Positions 50,450 through 62,281 of a stretch of DNA of 64,000 nucleotides are shown here, piece after piece. Source of the stretch: Nymphaea colorata (Eukaryota > Streptophyta > Magnoliopsida > Nymphaeales > Nymphaeaceae); assembly GCF_008831285.2 (NCBI RefSeq), contig NC_045146.1, forward strand, positions 20,909,289-20,973,288, given 5' to 3'. The number at the start of each line of letters is the position of its first letter. The stretch's first letter is position 1. Below the pieces are notes generated by a model that saw nothing but the letters and a program-made list of their open reading frames with translations, had not been told where the DNA came from and searched no databases. The position numbers and the translations under genes are program-made.

Positions 50450-52484
50450 CTGTTCTGCAAGAAATCATGTGAAGAATAAGCCTTAGAGCAGCAAATTTGC
50501 AAAATAAGAAGTTTACTTCCTTTTTTCAGAAATAAATTGAATAATACACATCATAAGAAAAACTTATCATAAAAAAAAGAGGAAAGATAAATCAGAATGT
50601 CAAGCAACCAACAGCCTGCTGCTACGCATAACAAAATAGTATGCGGACTATCATGAGGACTTTCAAAAAGAACGGGTAACAGTTTTTCAGAAATTTCACA
50701 CTACTGAAGAGACAGCACGTTTCCAGTCATTGTGATCTAAAACTAAAGAAAAGCAGGCAAATAAAAACATCAAAGTGAATAACATCCTCTGACGGTCTGA
50801 CCTGCAAAATCAGACAATGTTGTAGCTCTCATTGAAGGATTCGTGGTGAGATATAGACAAAGAATTTACTAACTTACTAGGAAAACTAATGACTTGAATA
50901 TTTTTCTCTATATTTGACCTGAAGAGTTGGTCAATAACCATATTTTTCAGTTAATATAATCCAGTAACTTTGAATTTCCTTGCAAAGCAATCAAAGGTCA
51001 TCCTTAATTTCAGAACATTGAAGGTTTAGCTAATGCAGGAATGAAGCTGCATATTAGTTATGTTTTTCAAGTTTACCAAGAAGCTCTTGGGTGACCTTGT
51101 ATACCTAAATAAATTTATCTTGATTCATGCACTGCAGGATAAGTCACTGCAAAATCAGAAACAAGACAACCTCATTACATATAACCAAAATAACAAAAAG
51201 AATAGCAGGTCTCCATTATGTAATGCTGCTATATGGTAATGAAAGAGCCAATCAAGAACTTGACCGACTTTGACCATATATTGTCCTTGTCCATGGAGTC
51301 ATGGACATTAATGCCAGTAATACAGTAACAAACAATTAAATTTATGAAGAGAAATGAACAGATGGGTATAAGTAACAAGTTTTAAACCTCTTTGGCTAGA
51401 TCTTGCTAGACTTGTTTCTGTATTGTCTAAAGACTAAAGCTAAACTGACCTAATGTGATTGGGGTTCTAGAGTAACAAAAAATCAAAGGAACCCATGCAG
51501 GTGGTACAAATTGCATCAGGTGTAAATGCAGTCATCTTAGGTAGCACAATTACAAATTTAGAACCCAAAAACAAAGTGGTCTCATTCAGGCTGGTCAAGC
51601 GTAACTGAAAATTTCAGACCTATATAGGTTCAAAATCACATTCAACAAAAGAGATGGCAATTGATAATTTGACACATTCCAGAACAGAAAAAGTGAACAT
51701 AAAAAAGTCAGTATTCTTATGGGTCTTTTCTGGACATGGTTTATGTTCTTTTGATAAGGTTATGTCAACAAACACTATGCTTATAACAACTTATCAGAAT
51801 CACAAACTTAAAGCAAAAACATGCCAAAATCTGGCACATTTTTTCATAATTCTGTTGTGACAGTTTAGCTGTTGTAAGTTGTAACTGATTTGAGATTCAG
51901 ATGACATCAGCTCTAAAAGTATTCTATATTGGGATTAAATGGGTTTGTTTCAAGGAAGTTCACATATTAACTCATTTGCATACAGAATGTTCAGATAGTC
52001 CAAGTCAGTTCAGCCATAAATTTTACAGAATTCATTGGCTCAGATACTAAAACAGGTTTCAGAAATGTGTCCAGTATAAAACATATATAGATATGCATAA
52101 GCTTCGGGTTTGGGTCAGTGACCAGTACACTTACAAATTTTGCATGGTCAAAACAAGTTTAAGATTTAGAACCACCATGATCACAGGTCTGTCGATATCA
52201 AGTTAGTTGGACATCTATTTGGTTACGGTAGCAGAAGCATAGGTTTCAAAGGCCTTTTCAAATATATGTCATCACAGCACTCTATCATTCAACAAGGGAC
52301 AACCATACAAATATTAAAACATTTTCACCATGAAATTCACAGATATGATAAATGACTGCTCAAAACAATTAGGAAATGGACAGACCATTCTTTCGTGTAA
52401 TCTATCTTTGGAAAGAACTATATTTCCATTATCATTTATCAACTACTCCAGTAAAGGAAAAGAATAATTATCTCCAGATTTTAC
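50450..52484 (-). other. Large CHLD pseudogene intron, no other feature seen
   Basis: About 2 kb of AT-rich sequence with no coding similarity and no transposon termini recognised. Shorter CHLD introns (52609-52785, 53103-53176, 53262-53903) likewise show nothing assignable. Confidence 0.6.
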
Positions 52485-54178
52485 CTATGTTTTTGCAAAC
52501 TCTGTTTCTTCCTGAACCATTTGGAAGACACCCTCACTGGACTCCTGAAATTTGGTTGCTACATCGACAGCTGCAATACGATCATCAAAACTCATTGGAA
52601 GATATGCACTGAAAAAGTAAAAAGGGAAATTTTAGATTTTCTAGTGTTTTTGGCAAGCATATGAAGAATTTTTTTGTTAATTTGAGCAGCCAACATGGCA
52701 CTTCAAAGAGTGAATGATAAACAAATAATGCAAGATAAGACTATTAAGAGATTGACTGATAACTTTTGAGGAAATGACTGCAAACCTTAAATTGATTGCA
52801 ATTCTGTCCAGTAAATGTTCTCGTACAGCACCTTCCTCTGGGTTGTAGGTAGCAATTAGAAGTGGTTTGCATGGACGGCGGAAACTTATACCTTCACGTT
52901 CCACAATATTAACTTCTTCTGTCAACACATTCAACAGCAAATTGCTAATCCCTTCATCCAATAGATTTATCTCATCAACATATAGGACACCTCTGTGAGC
53001 TTCAGCGAGTAGTCCTGGCTGGAAAACAGTCGTTCCTGTCTTAACAGATTCTTCAACATCAACAGAACCAATAAGTCTGTCTTCTGTTACACCCAGCGGG
53101 ATCTAGGAAAACATACTTTAAGTCAGGTATTCAGAAAGATAGGAAGGAAAAAAAAAAGTTTCTGTTCAGCTGCTACCTGAATGAAAGGAGATCTAACTAC
53201 TTGAGTTTTAACGTTGCCATCAGCATCATACTGTAGTCTGCTGGCTAAACCATCTTCCCACCTAGAGAATGCAAATATTATGACAAAAAAGAAGAAAAGC
53301 TAACTCCGCAGGTTGATCAACCACACCTTCGCATTTAAGTGTGTTGGGCCTTGCGTTGATGCCCATGCGTCCAAGCAACGGAGCTAACTGGACTAGGTGA
53401 AAGAGGATGGCTGATGTCATTGGCATAGAATTGGCATCTAGAGATCAATTTGTGCAGTCATGTAATGAGCATGTCATTGGCATTTTCAAGAGGGCGAACC
53501 AACTTTCAGACAAAAATGTGTGGTTCGCATGATGTTCGAGCATGTAAACTGCCCGTTAGGCCAAATGCAGAAGTGAACCGAACATAACAAACAGTAACTA
53601 TTACACGAAAAGGTATGTCTCTCAGTAAATTCCACAGGTACCGTGTATGCCTTAACGACGACTGCTGACAAGAGTTCCATCTAAAAATAAACAATGTCAC
53701 TGAATTCGAGGCTTCCTGCTACCAGAGTCCGGGATCAAATTTTCATATTGATAATAACGGCTTCGAAATTACATTTACAGTATTTAATAAATGTATGGGA
53801 CGGTAATATTCCTATGCAGCTCAACTCCGAACTCCAGCCAGCATTAAAAGTTAGAGGAACTTGAGCAGAACTATGCGATAGCAGCTCAAGTTACTAAGCT
53901 TACTCTTCAGGGCACAGTGGGTCCGCGTTGGATATGGAACCGACGACCACCTCGATGGGCGGGAGTATGGCGTGCAACCCTCTGGCCATCACTGTCTTCG
54001 CCGTCTCTCGCTTCCCAGAGATTGCAATTCCGCCAATTTCGCGATCGATAGCACCAAGCAGCAAAGCGGTCTTTATCACATCCTGCCGGCGATCATTGAC
54101 GGAAGGAAAACATCCATCAGTTCACATATAGAGAAACTCGACACCAGAGGAGGCAGGGAAAGAAGAGTAAGGAAAGAG

Positions 54179-54332
54179 TCTAAAAGAGAGAAAAAGGAGA
54201 CTAAGTTTTTTACGTGGTTCGGTGAAGCACACCTACGTCCACGAGAGAGGCTCTTCCACCGTATGTGGTGTTGAGGTTCATTCTACTACTATTTATAATG
54301 TTACACCGTGTGAGATGTACATATACATTTCA
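54179..54332 (-). repeat. 3' LTR of the degenerate copia element
   Basis: Begins TCTAAAAGAGAG and ends ACATTTCA. Contains 'acgtggttcggtgaa', also present in the partner LTR. Confidence 0.75.
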
Positions 54333-54538
54333 TGTTGCTAATGTTTTGGGAATGACTTTCCCTATTGAGTCGTTGCATTCTTGGATCCTCATTTGTAACC
54401 GTGGCCTGATTCCCTTCATCGTCATCTTCTTTAGTAACTGCCATAATCTGTAATCTGGCTGATTTATCATTTTGTGTAAGGGTGGCATGATTTCTTTCAT
54501 CATTGCTAACCGTGGCCTGATTTCCTTTGCCTTGTTGT

Positions 54539-57500
54539 TTAGTAACTGACATAATGGCAGCCTGGTTGATTTGTGATTTTGTGTAACTGGCGCGGGACGT
54601 TGGTCAGACCCAGTTTGTCTCGAAGTGAATTAAAGAGGGTGCTAGACAATGCCTTGGTGAAGATATCAGCAAGTTGTTGAGAGGAAGACACAAATTGCGT
54701 GGTAAGTTGTCCAAGCGCGATCTTTTCACGAAGGAAATGATAATCCAACTCAACATGTTTCATTCGAGAGTGAAAAACTGGTTTGATAGAAACCTGTAGG
54801 GCTGACATATTATCACAATATAAGATTGGAGCATGGGCTAGATATATTCCAAGATCTTTCAATATATATTGAATCCATGTAAGTTCGGCGGCGGCAGAGG
54901 CCATAGATCTATATTCTGCTTCTGTCGTAGAACGAGCGACAGTAGGTTGTTTCTTAGTTGTCCAAGAGATACAATTTGTACCGATGAAAGTGCAATATCC
55001 AGTAGTTGAGCGTCGAGTATCGTGACATCCTACCCAGTCTGAATCAGAGAAGGCATGAAGTCGAAAATCAGGCTGGGGAGAGAGAATACAACCATCAGAA
55101 TTAGTTTCGTGAATGTAGCGGAGTATATGTTTAACAAGCTGGAAATGGCTATTCTTCGGTGTCTGCATATACTGATTGACATAATTAACACTGAATGAGA
55201 TATCGGGCCTGGTGAATGTTAAATATTGTAACCCCCCAACTAGACTGCGAAACAGTGTTGGATCTGAAAAAGGTCCATCATCAAGAGGTGATTGATAATG
55301 TTGAACTAAAGGGGTGATGGCTGGTTTACAGCTAAGCAATTTTGCACGTTCGAGAAGACTAAAGGCGTAACGCCGTTGATTTAAGAACAGTCCAGATTTG
55401 GTTTTAACAACTTCCACACCTAAGAAGTGATGAAGATATCCAAGATCTTTCATGGCGAACTCAATACTCAACTCTTTGATAATCTGTTGAAGGAGGATAC
55501 TATTGCTTCCCGTTAGTATGATGTCGTCAACATAACGTCAACATAAAGAAGGAGAAAGATAGTACCTTGAGCTTCTTGATAAACAAACAAAGAAGAGTCT
55601 GAGATGCTGGCGTAAAAGCCTTTGGTTAACAAGAAGGAGCCAAACCGATCGTAGGAGCCTGGCGAAGTCCGTACAAAGGTCGGTGAAGTCGACAGACATG
55701 TGTGGGTTTGGAAGGATCAACAAATCCTGGTGGCTGTTCAATGAATACAGTTTGATCCAAGTTGCCATGGAGAAACCCATTTTTGACATCGAGCTGCTTA
55801 ATGTCCCACTTGTTGGTCAAGGCAATAGTAAGAACAATGCGAATAGTAGCCGGTTTTATGACGGGAGAGAAAGTTTCCATGAAGTCAACACCAGGAATTT
55901 GGTTGAACCCGCGAGCTACCAGTCGTGCCTTCAAGCGTTCCAAGGTGCCATCGCTTTTTAATTTGGTTTTAAAAACCCAACGCGTGCTTACCACATTCAT
56001 GTTTGGTTGTCGAGGAACTAGAGTCCAAGTTTGACAGTGGTGAAGTGCGTGTAATTCTTCTTTCATCGCCGCGACCCAGCCATCATGCAGGAGAGCATCT
56101 TTCACTGTTTTGGGTTCTAAAGGAATACTCATAGTGAGAAAGTAGCGAGGATTAGGCTTAACGACACCAACCTTTTCTCGAGTAATCATGGCATGAGAGT
56201 TTGATGATGGAGGCGGAACCTGAGTTTCTGCGGCATGGAGATCGAGAGATGGTTCAGCTTGAGGCGGAAGCTCGTCACTAGACGATGGTGAGACGGCTGC
56301 AATAGGGGATAGCACAGCTTGTTGGATCATGGAGTATTCGTGAGGAGAAGATGCAGTAGGGGTAGCTAGTAACATTTCTGGAGTTGGGATCTCTTCATGA
56401 TGCATACACGGGGAGGAGCCAACAACAAGCTGTCTATCATCCACATTCTGAGTATTATTAGGGGGCTCGGTCCAATCCTTGAATGTTGTAGGTTGCAGCT
56501 GATGTTCAACTTTGGAAAACAATATGTCAGGCTTGTGATACGGAAAGTTAGCTTCATCAAAAACCACATGTCGTGAAGTATATATACAACCAGTAGGAGG
56601 GTATAAGCAGCGATAGCCTTTGTGAATGGAACTATATCCCAAGAAGACACAAGGTAATGATCTTGGTTCAAATTTATGCTTGGCATAATCTTTCAAGTAA
56701 GGGAAGCAACGACTTCCAAAAATACGAAGGCATGTATAATCTGGTTTCTTCTCAAAAACACATTCAAATGGTGATTTCATTTGCAAGGTGGGTGTAGGCA
56801 ACCGATTGATTAACCATGCAGCAATCAAGAAAGCATCGACCCAATATTTCATGGGTATATGGGCATGGAAGAGCATGGTGATGCCCAACTCAACTATTGA
56901 CCGATGACGCCGTTCAGCCAGTCCGTTTTGTCGTGGCGTTTTGGGGCATGATTTAATATGTCGGATGCCATGATTTCTCAAATAATCTTCTAAGATCCGA
57001 CTATTAAATTCACCTCCTTCATCGGTTTGAAAAATTTTTAGTTTTGTTTCAAATTGACGTTCAACTAGTTTGTGGAAATCCATAAACACTTGACAAAGTT
57101 CAGATTTGTGTCGAAGAGGATATAGCCAAACAAATCTTATAGCTTCATCAACAAATATAGCATAAAACTGAAATTTTTGTGTAGACGTGATAGGGGCTGG
57201 TCCCCATAAGTCACAATGAACACGTTCAAGAAAAGTTTGAGAATGCTCTTCTACAGGAAGAAATGGAAGCCGACACATTTTGGCAAGCTGACAACTAGAA
57301 CAAACTGACAGTCTTGATTGAGGTCTACTCACCTCAATATTATTTTTGCTAGCAAAAAAATCAACTATCCGATGATGAGGATGACCCAAACGTTGATACC
57401 ACGTTTCTTTATTGACTGACCAAAACCTGCTGGAAAAGAAGACTGCATGCTGCCGATCCTTGAAGTTTTCTTGAAATGCATAAAGATCTCCGGTTCTACT

Positions 57501-58841
57501 GCCCGAAGCTATTAGACGATTGTCCCTCTTGTCCTTAACAGAAAAACTATCAGCAGAAAATTGAAAAACATATGGATATTCAGATGTTAACTGACTAACA
57601 GAGACTAAATTCTTTTTAATTTGAGGCACCACTAGAACATTATTGAGGGGTAGGCATCTTTTTCCGTTTTGAATATCAGCATTTCCAATATGGGTGATAC
57701 TTAACTTTTCACCATTTCCCACCATAATTTGATCATTACCATGATATTCAGTATAGTTTGTAAGGTTACCTGGATCAAACGTTATATGTGTGGACACCCC
57801 CGTATCAGGAAACCATTTGTCATCATGTCCATCAGCTATCTTCATTGCTGCCAAAGCGTGTGGTACTTCCTGCACTTGGAAAGCGTGATTGAATCGATGC
57901 CAACAATTAGCAGCATTGTGATTCATTTTGTGGCAGATTTGACATTGAACACTTTTGTTCTTGTTTTGGTTATCTCCACGTCCACCATTCTTGTTTTGAT
58001 TGAGCTGAAATTGTCGTCCTTCTTGGGCCGACTGAAAATGTCATCCTCCTTGGGCTGACTGAAAAACTCCTCCTTGGGCTGCTTGTGTGAATTCTCGCCC
58101 CTTTGAGTTAAAGAACTGACTTCTATTTGATTTAAACTTGGAATTTGAATATTTCTTGCTGTAAAAAGCAACCTGCTGACTAGTATCCTCATGATACATA
58201 CTCCGCATAGTTTCATGACTCTGGAGTAAAGCTACCACATCTATGTAAGACGGTGTTGGGGGTTTCATCATAGTGGTGGTAAAGGACTCGTATTCCTGTC
58301 CCAATCCACTAAGAAGCCAGAAGACTTTGGAATGGTCTTCTATAGGCTTGCCTATAGCAGCAAGCTCATCACATATCTTCTTGAACCCACAAATATAATC
58401 AGCAATAGACAGATTTCTTTTCTTATAAGTCTGAAGCTTTTGCATAAGCAAGTGTTCCCTCTCTTGACATTTATGAGAGAAATGTGTCATAAGAGTATGC
58501 CATACCTCTTTAGATGTTTGAAGTCAAATGACGGTACCCATGACTTCTTCTGCAAGAGTGCCGGTGATCCATCCACGCAATAGTCGATCTGATTTTTGCC
58601 ATGCTTGATAGATTGGATTCACTCGTTCCTCCACCGTACCGTCTTCTTTGGTGTGCTGGACCGTAGGTTCGGGCGCAGCTGTCTCTCCTTCAATGAACTC
58701 AATCATATCTTGGCTCTCAATGAGTCCAAGCAATTGGGTTTTCCATATCAAAAAGTTGGTCTGGTTCAATTTAATGGTCACAAAGTTTGCAACGTTTAAG
58801 TTGTAAAGGTATGGGTAAGGAGAAGAGAAGATGGAAGCCAT
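54539..58841 (-). pseudogene. Copia gag-pol of the degenerate element
   Basis: Gag begins MASIFSSPYPYLYNLNVANF at 58841, with a TGA near 58526-58528 just before LQTSKEVW. A stop at 58041-58043 and shifted frame interrupt the region of the zinc knuckle (NHNAANCWHRF). Protease reads WFPDTGVSTH, where Ser is replaced by Thr. Pre-integrase WYQRLGHPH with CSSCQLAK, integrase VDEAIRFVWLYPL and RQNGLAERRHRS, and reverse transcriptase VSTRWVFKTKLKSDG are open to about 55626. A frameshift follows RPLYGLRQAP, and an 11-bp tandem duplication breaks the catalytic YVDD codons. The terminal frame (54539-55471) has FAMKDLGYLHHFLGVEV, FSDSDWVG, TTEAEYRSMA and QLADIFTKAL. It is inactive. Confidence 0.9.
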
Positions 58842-58845
58842 TGAG

Positions 58846-58847
<2 letters not shown>

Positions 58848-58933
<86 letters not shown>
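58848..58933. repeat. Long AT microsatellite in the copia leader
   Basis: About 43 AT units between the primer-binding site and the gag ATG of the degenerate element. Open frames made of alternating Ile and Tyr here are artefacts of the repeat. Confidence 0.95.
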
Positions 58934-58939
<6 letters not shown>

Positions 58940-58963
58940 AAACTCATGGCACAAGACCCTAAT

Positions 58964-58975
58964 GCTCTGATACCA
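58964..58975 (-). promoter_or_regulatory. Primer-binding site of the degenerate copia element
   Basis: TGGTATCAGAGC on the minus strand directly after the 5' LTR end; complementary to initiator tRNA-Met. Confidence 0.88.
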
Positions 58976-59128
58976 TGTAAAAGAGAGAAAAAGGAGACAA
59001 GTTTTTTACGTGGTTCGGTGAATCCACCGTGTGTGGTGGAGAGGTTCATTCTACTATTTATAATGTTACACTTGAGGCTTCTCCTTCATTATCATGATTG
59101 CTCTTGTGAGCTGTACATATACATTTCA
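58976..59128 (-). repeat. 5' LTR of the degenerate copia element
   Basis: Plus-strand TGTAAAAGAGAG to ACATTTCA, 153 bp. It shares both ends and the core with 54179-54332 but differs by indels. Confidence 0.78.
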
Positions 59129-59498
59129 TGAACTGGCGCAACAATCTTCATTCTAGCTGTTTGATGATATTGATTATATTCCTTTACCATTTCAAAGAGT
59201 TGAGCACCTGGCCGACGACGGCGGCGAGAGGAAAGAATTGTCAGCCATAAAGAGTGGCATCGAGGCCTTCGTTTGGTGGCAAGGCCGCTCCATTGGGAGA
59301 CGCTTGGACAGTGGACTCGGTGGAAACGGCGCGAATGCAGGACGACCGAGCACCCCATCTGAGAGGCCTGGACGGAGGGAGGATGAGGGCATTGGTGCCG
59401 CGGAGGAAGGCCGAGGTGGACGAGGACGAAGGACTCTGGTGGTGGCGGTGGTGCTGAAGGAAGCGACTGAGGGAGAGGGCGGACGGAGCGGAAGCCAT

Positions 59499-59806
59499 GC
59501 TCCTGCTGTCAGAGAGAAGCGGGTTCGCTTTGCGCGCGAGCAGACGCGCGTCACAGCTACAATGTTCCTTTTATTGCCCATACTTTACTAAAAATACAGA
59601 ATTACTTTTATTTTTTATCTTATGTTTTAAAAAAGAAATTGTTAATGCAATCGATGAGATTGGGTGGCGCGTTGTAGCTACCTCTTTAGTTTAGATTCCT
59701 CTAAAGTGCTATCTTAATGATATCAATGAATAATGTTCTTCCTGATATTAATATCTTAATGATATTAACGAATAATCTTGTTCTTGATATTAAGGAGATC
59801 ATTAAG
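59499..59806. other. Former CHLD promoter region with a short tandem repeat
   Basis: Directly upstream of the CHLD pseudogene start. A 40-base imperfect tandem repeat lies at about 59711-59793 (each copy starts 'atcttaatgatat' and contains 'gaataat'). No promoter element stands out, and the palindrome starts at 59807. Confidence 0.55.
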
Positions 59807-62281
59807 ATGGCCATGCTGTACACTTCATACCTGCACTGCATCTAAGCGACTTAGGTTATGGACTCTCCTGCCATGAACTCCTTTTGACAAATGAAAAAGG
59901 GGAAATTTTAAATATTATGGCAATACTCAATCTAAAAGCCACCATATTAATTGTTGTATAATTATATATCAACACTTTTAGAACTTATCTTCTTAAGTGT
60001 CATAAGTTCATATCCATTTCTCAAATTTATTGTTATAAAATATTAAACTTTTCATCAAAATAGAAGTCAAAAGTGTCCCATGGACGTGAGTCAATTTGGA
60101 AAAAAGAAGGCATGATGGATTCTCAAAACCACACCACCGCAAAGAAATTTCACATAGAGACTGTGATGAAGAATAAAACCTTAGTACATGAAGACATGAA
60201 AAGTGGAAGGAATCTCCCTGTTCAAATTTCCACTGTAAGATGCAAAATTTTTTTGGCGACAAGGTACAAGATATTTGAAAGATGGAAGAAATCCATGACC
60301 ATAATCTTGCCTGCCATACAACGTAAATGGTCAAACATCGAAGGGGTTAATGCAATCTCCGTAACATGACAAGTTCTCTATCAACAGTGAACTATCCAAA
60401 TTTGAAGCTAATTTACGCGCTTCTAGCTTTTCGGATTTCAGCTGGCTTAGCCAATTTTCTATTCCCAACCTAATGAAGCCATATCTAACCCCCTATATTT
60501 TTACGTTTTTTACCCAATGCAATTGGAGCTTAACTCTTTAGTTGTAACTGAAGCACTTAGTGGCGAACAGATTTGATTACGTGGGCTCTTCTTTATTGAA
60601 CCCGAATGTTGCCAAATATGCTGCCGTTGTTGTTGAAGAATTTTGGATCTGGTTCATGCAGGAACCGTGTCCAGTTTCAATCTAAAATGAGGACTCTGTA
60701 GTATATTTGTTTGGTCTGATCAAATTTTATTTGTTTGAAGCGTTAACAAGACAAATCGATCCATTGGATCCAAACTGATCTTAACTAGGGCCCTGGTGAT
60801 CTGTATAGGACTGAACGTTGGGTTTTGTGATGGAGGGGTTTGATTGTTACTGTTTATTTTACTTTCCTTGATGCGTACTTTGAACTAGATTTTCATGTGA
60901 CTGGCCATCTCTCTCTCTCTCTCTCTGCCCTGGTGTTTTTTTATTGTAGTGGCTATTAAACGAAATATGAGGATGGGAGGCGGCGATTTTTTTGATTTCT
61001 GGCGATCCTTTGCGGCGTTTGCTTTCATTTGGTTATCGACTTTGTGTGTGTTTAGGTCGTTATCCTTGGAACTAGTTTCTTGATTATGGGAAATAAAGAC
61101 GAGGTAATTGTATGAAATAGTCAAGGACGGTGTGTGGTTGGTAAAATAGTTTGGGATGCGTTCATTCGCAATTGTTTGGCTTCGTCAATATTGGTTTTGG
61201 AGGTGTCACTCAGAGCTGAATAATGAGGGTGCGGTTGGTTGCAGGAAGCAACAGGGATTGAATTTCTTTTGGTGTAACTGTCATGGTTGTTTACGGATGA
61301 TGACGAATAAGGCAATGTGGTTGGGAGTTCTGTGAAATACCTGACGGGTAAGCTGAGGATGAATGGCATCGTTAGACATTTTATTATGAAGTAAGACCGT
61401 GAATAAATACCTGGATTTCAGTATGGCATTGGAGCTCTGTTAATAATCTTTACGTCTATTCTTGATTTGGTGGGAATATAAAGTGTCAACGTTATACGCA
61501 TAAAAGGGAAAGTCCTATTTGTGTCCTGTGTTGATTTAGAGATGCACTTGCTTGTATTCAAGCAAATGCATTGGGTAAAAAACGTAAAAATATAGGGGGT
61601 TAGATATGGCTTCATTAGGTTGGGAATAGAAAATTGGCTAAGCCAGATGAAATCCGAAAAGCTAGAAGCGCGTAAATTAGCTTCAAATTTGGATAGTTCA
61701 CTGTTGATAGAGAACTTGTCATGTTACGGAGATTGCATTAACCCCTTCGATGTTTGACCATTTACGTTGTATGGCAGGCAAGATTATGGTCATGGATTTC
61801 TTCCATCTTTCAAATATCTTGTACCTTGTCGCCAAAAAAATTTTGCATCTTACAGTGGAAATTTGAACAGGGAGATTCCTTCCACTTTTCATGTCTTCAT
61901 GTACTAAGGTTTTATTCTTCATCACAGTCTCTATGTGAAATTTCTTTGCGGTGGTGTGGTTTTGAGAATCCATCATGCCTTCTTTTTTCCAAATTGACTC
62001 ACGTCCATGGGACACTTTTGACTTCTATTTTGATGAAAAGTTTAATATTTTATAACAATAAATTTGAGAAATGGATATGAACTTATGACACTTAAGAAGA
62101 TAAGTTCTAAAAGTGTTGATATATAATTATACAACAATTAATATGGTGGCTTTTAGATTGAGTATTGCCATAATATTTAAAATTTCCCCTTTTTCATTTG
62201 TCAAAAGGAGTTCATGGCAGGAGAGTCCATAACCTAAGTCGCTTAGATGCAGTGCAGGTATGAAGTGTACAGCATGGCCAT
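59807..62281. repeat. Large inverted repeat: two 715-bp arms, 1,045-bp spacer
   Basis: Arms 59807-60521 and 61567-62281 pair exactly with no indel: position i in the left arm pairs with 122088 minus i. One mismatch was found (60441 g against 61647 a), and the open frames in the two arms are identical. Outside 59807/62281 and inside 60521/61567 the match stops abruptly. The arms contain no known coding sequence. The spacer is unique, holds a CT microsatellite (about 60909-60926) and shows no gene. No target-site duplication is seen at the outer ends. A transcript across it would fold into a very long hairpin. Confidence 0.93.

Larger units (their letters stand above)
54179..59128 (-). mobile_element. 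Degenerate Ty1-copia retrotransposon in CHLD intron 1
   Basis: LTR-like ends of about 154 bp (54179-54332 and 58976-59128), a primer-binding site, and a gag-pol region on the minus strand. The LTRs differ by substitutions and by large indels: the left copy has about 25 extra bases near 54230, the right copy has about 40 extra near 59067. The left LTR begins TC rather than TG. No 5-bp target-site duplication is visible (left flank AAGAG, right flank TGAAC). It is clearly older than the element at 44912. Confidence 0.85.
50359..59498 (-). pseudogene. CHLD: Mg-chelatase subunit D (CHLD) pseudogene
   Basis: CHLD partners CHLI and CHLH to insert Mg into protoporphyrin IX in plastids. Six minus-strand exons keep canonical borders and phase: 59208-59498, 53904-54082, 53177-53261, 52786-53102, 52485-52608 and 50359-50449. 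Exon 1 has a transit peptide (MASAPSALSLSRFLQHHRHH) and ends FFPLAAVVGQ. Then follow [79 protein letters not shown], Walker [35 protein letters not shown] and [20 protein letters not shown]. Lesions: TGA at 59241-59243 (Arg codon of YGRQ), Glu for the last Gly of the Walker A motif (GKRETAKT), TAG at 52485-52487 (Gln codon at an exon end) and a 2-base loss near 50444. The acidic/proline linker and the integrin-I domain are not found. An old copia element fills intron 1 and a young one lies just 3' of the last exon. Confidence 0.93.

Noticed and set aside
58771-59131. Open frames rich in alternating Ile and Tyr on both strands
   Set aside because: They are translations of an AT microsatellite.
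59238-59591. 117-residue plus-strand frame rich in Gly, Arg and Glu
   Set aside because: It is the complement of CHLD exon 1, whose transit peptide and splice phase identify the real strand.
60008-60334. 108- and 98-residue frames in both palindrome arms as possible proteins
   Set aside because: Their identity reflects identity of the arms, they overlap on opposite strands, and neither resembles a known protein.
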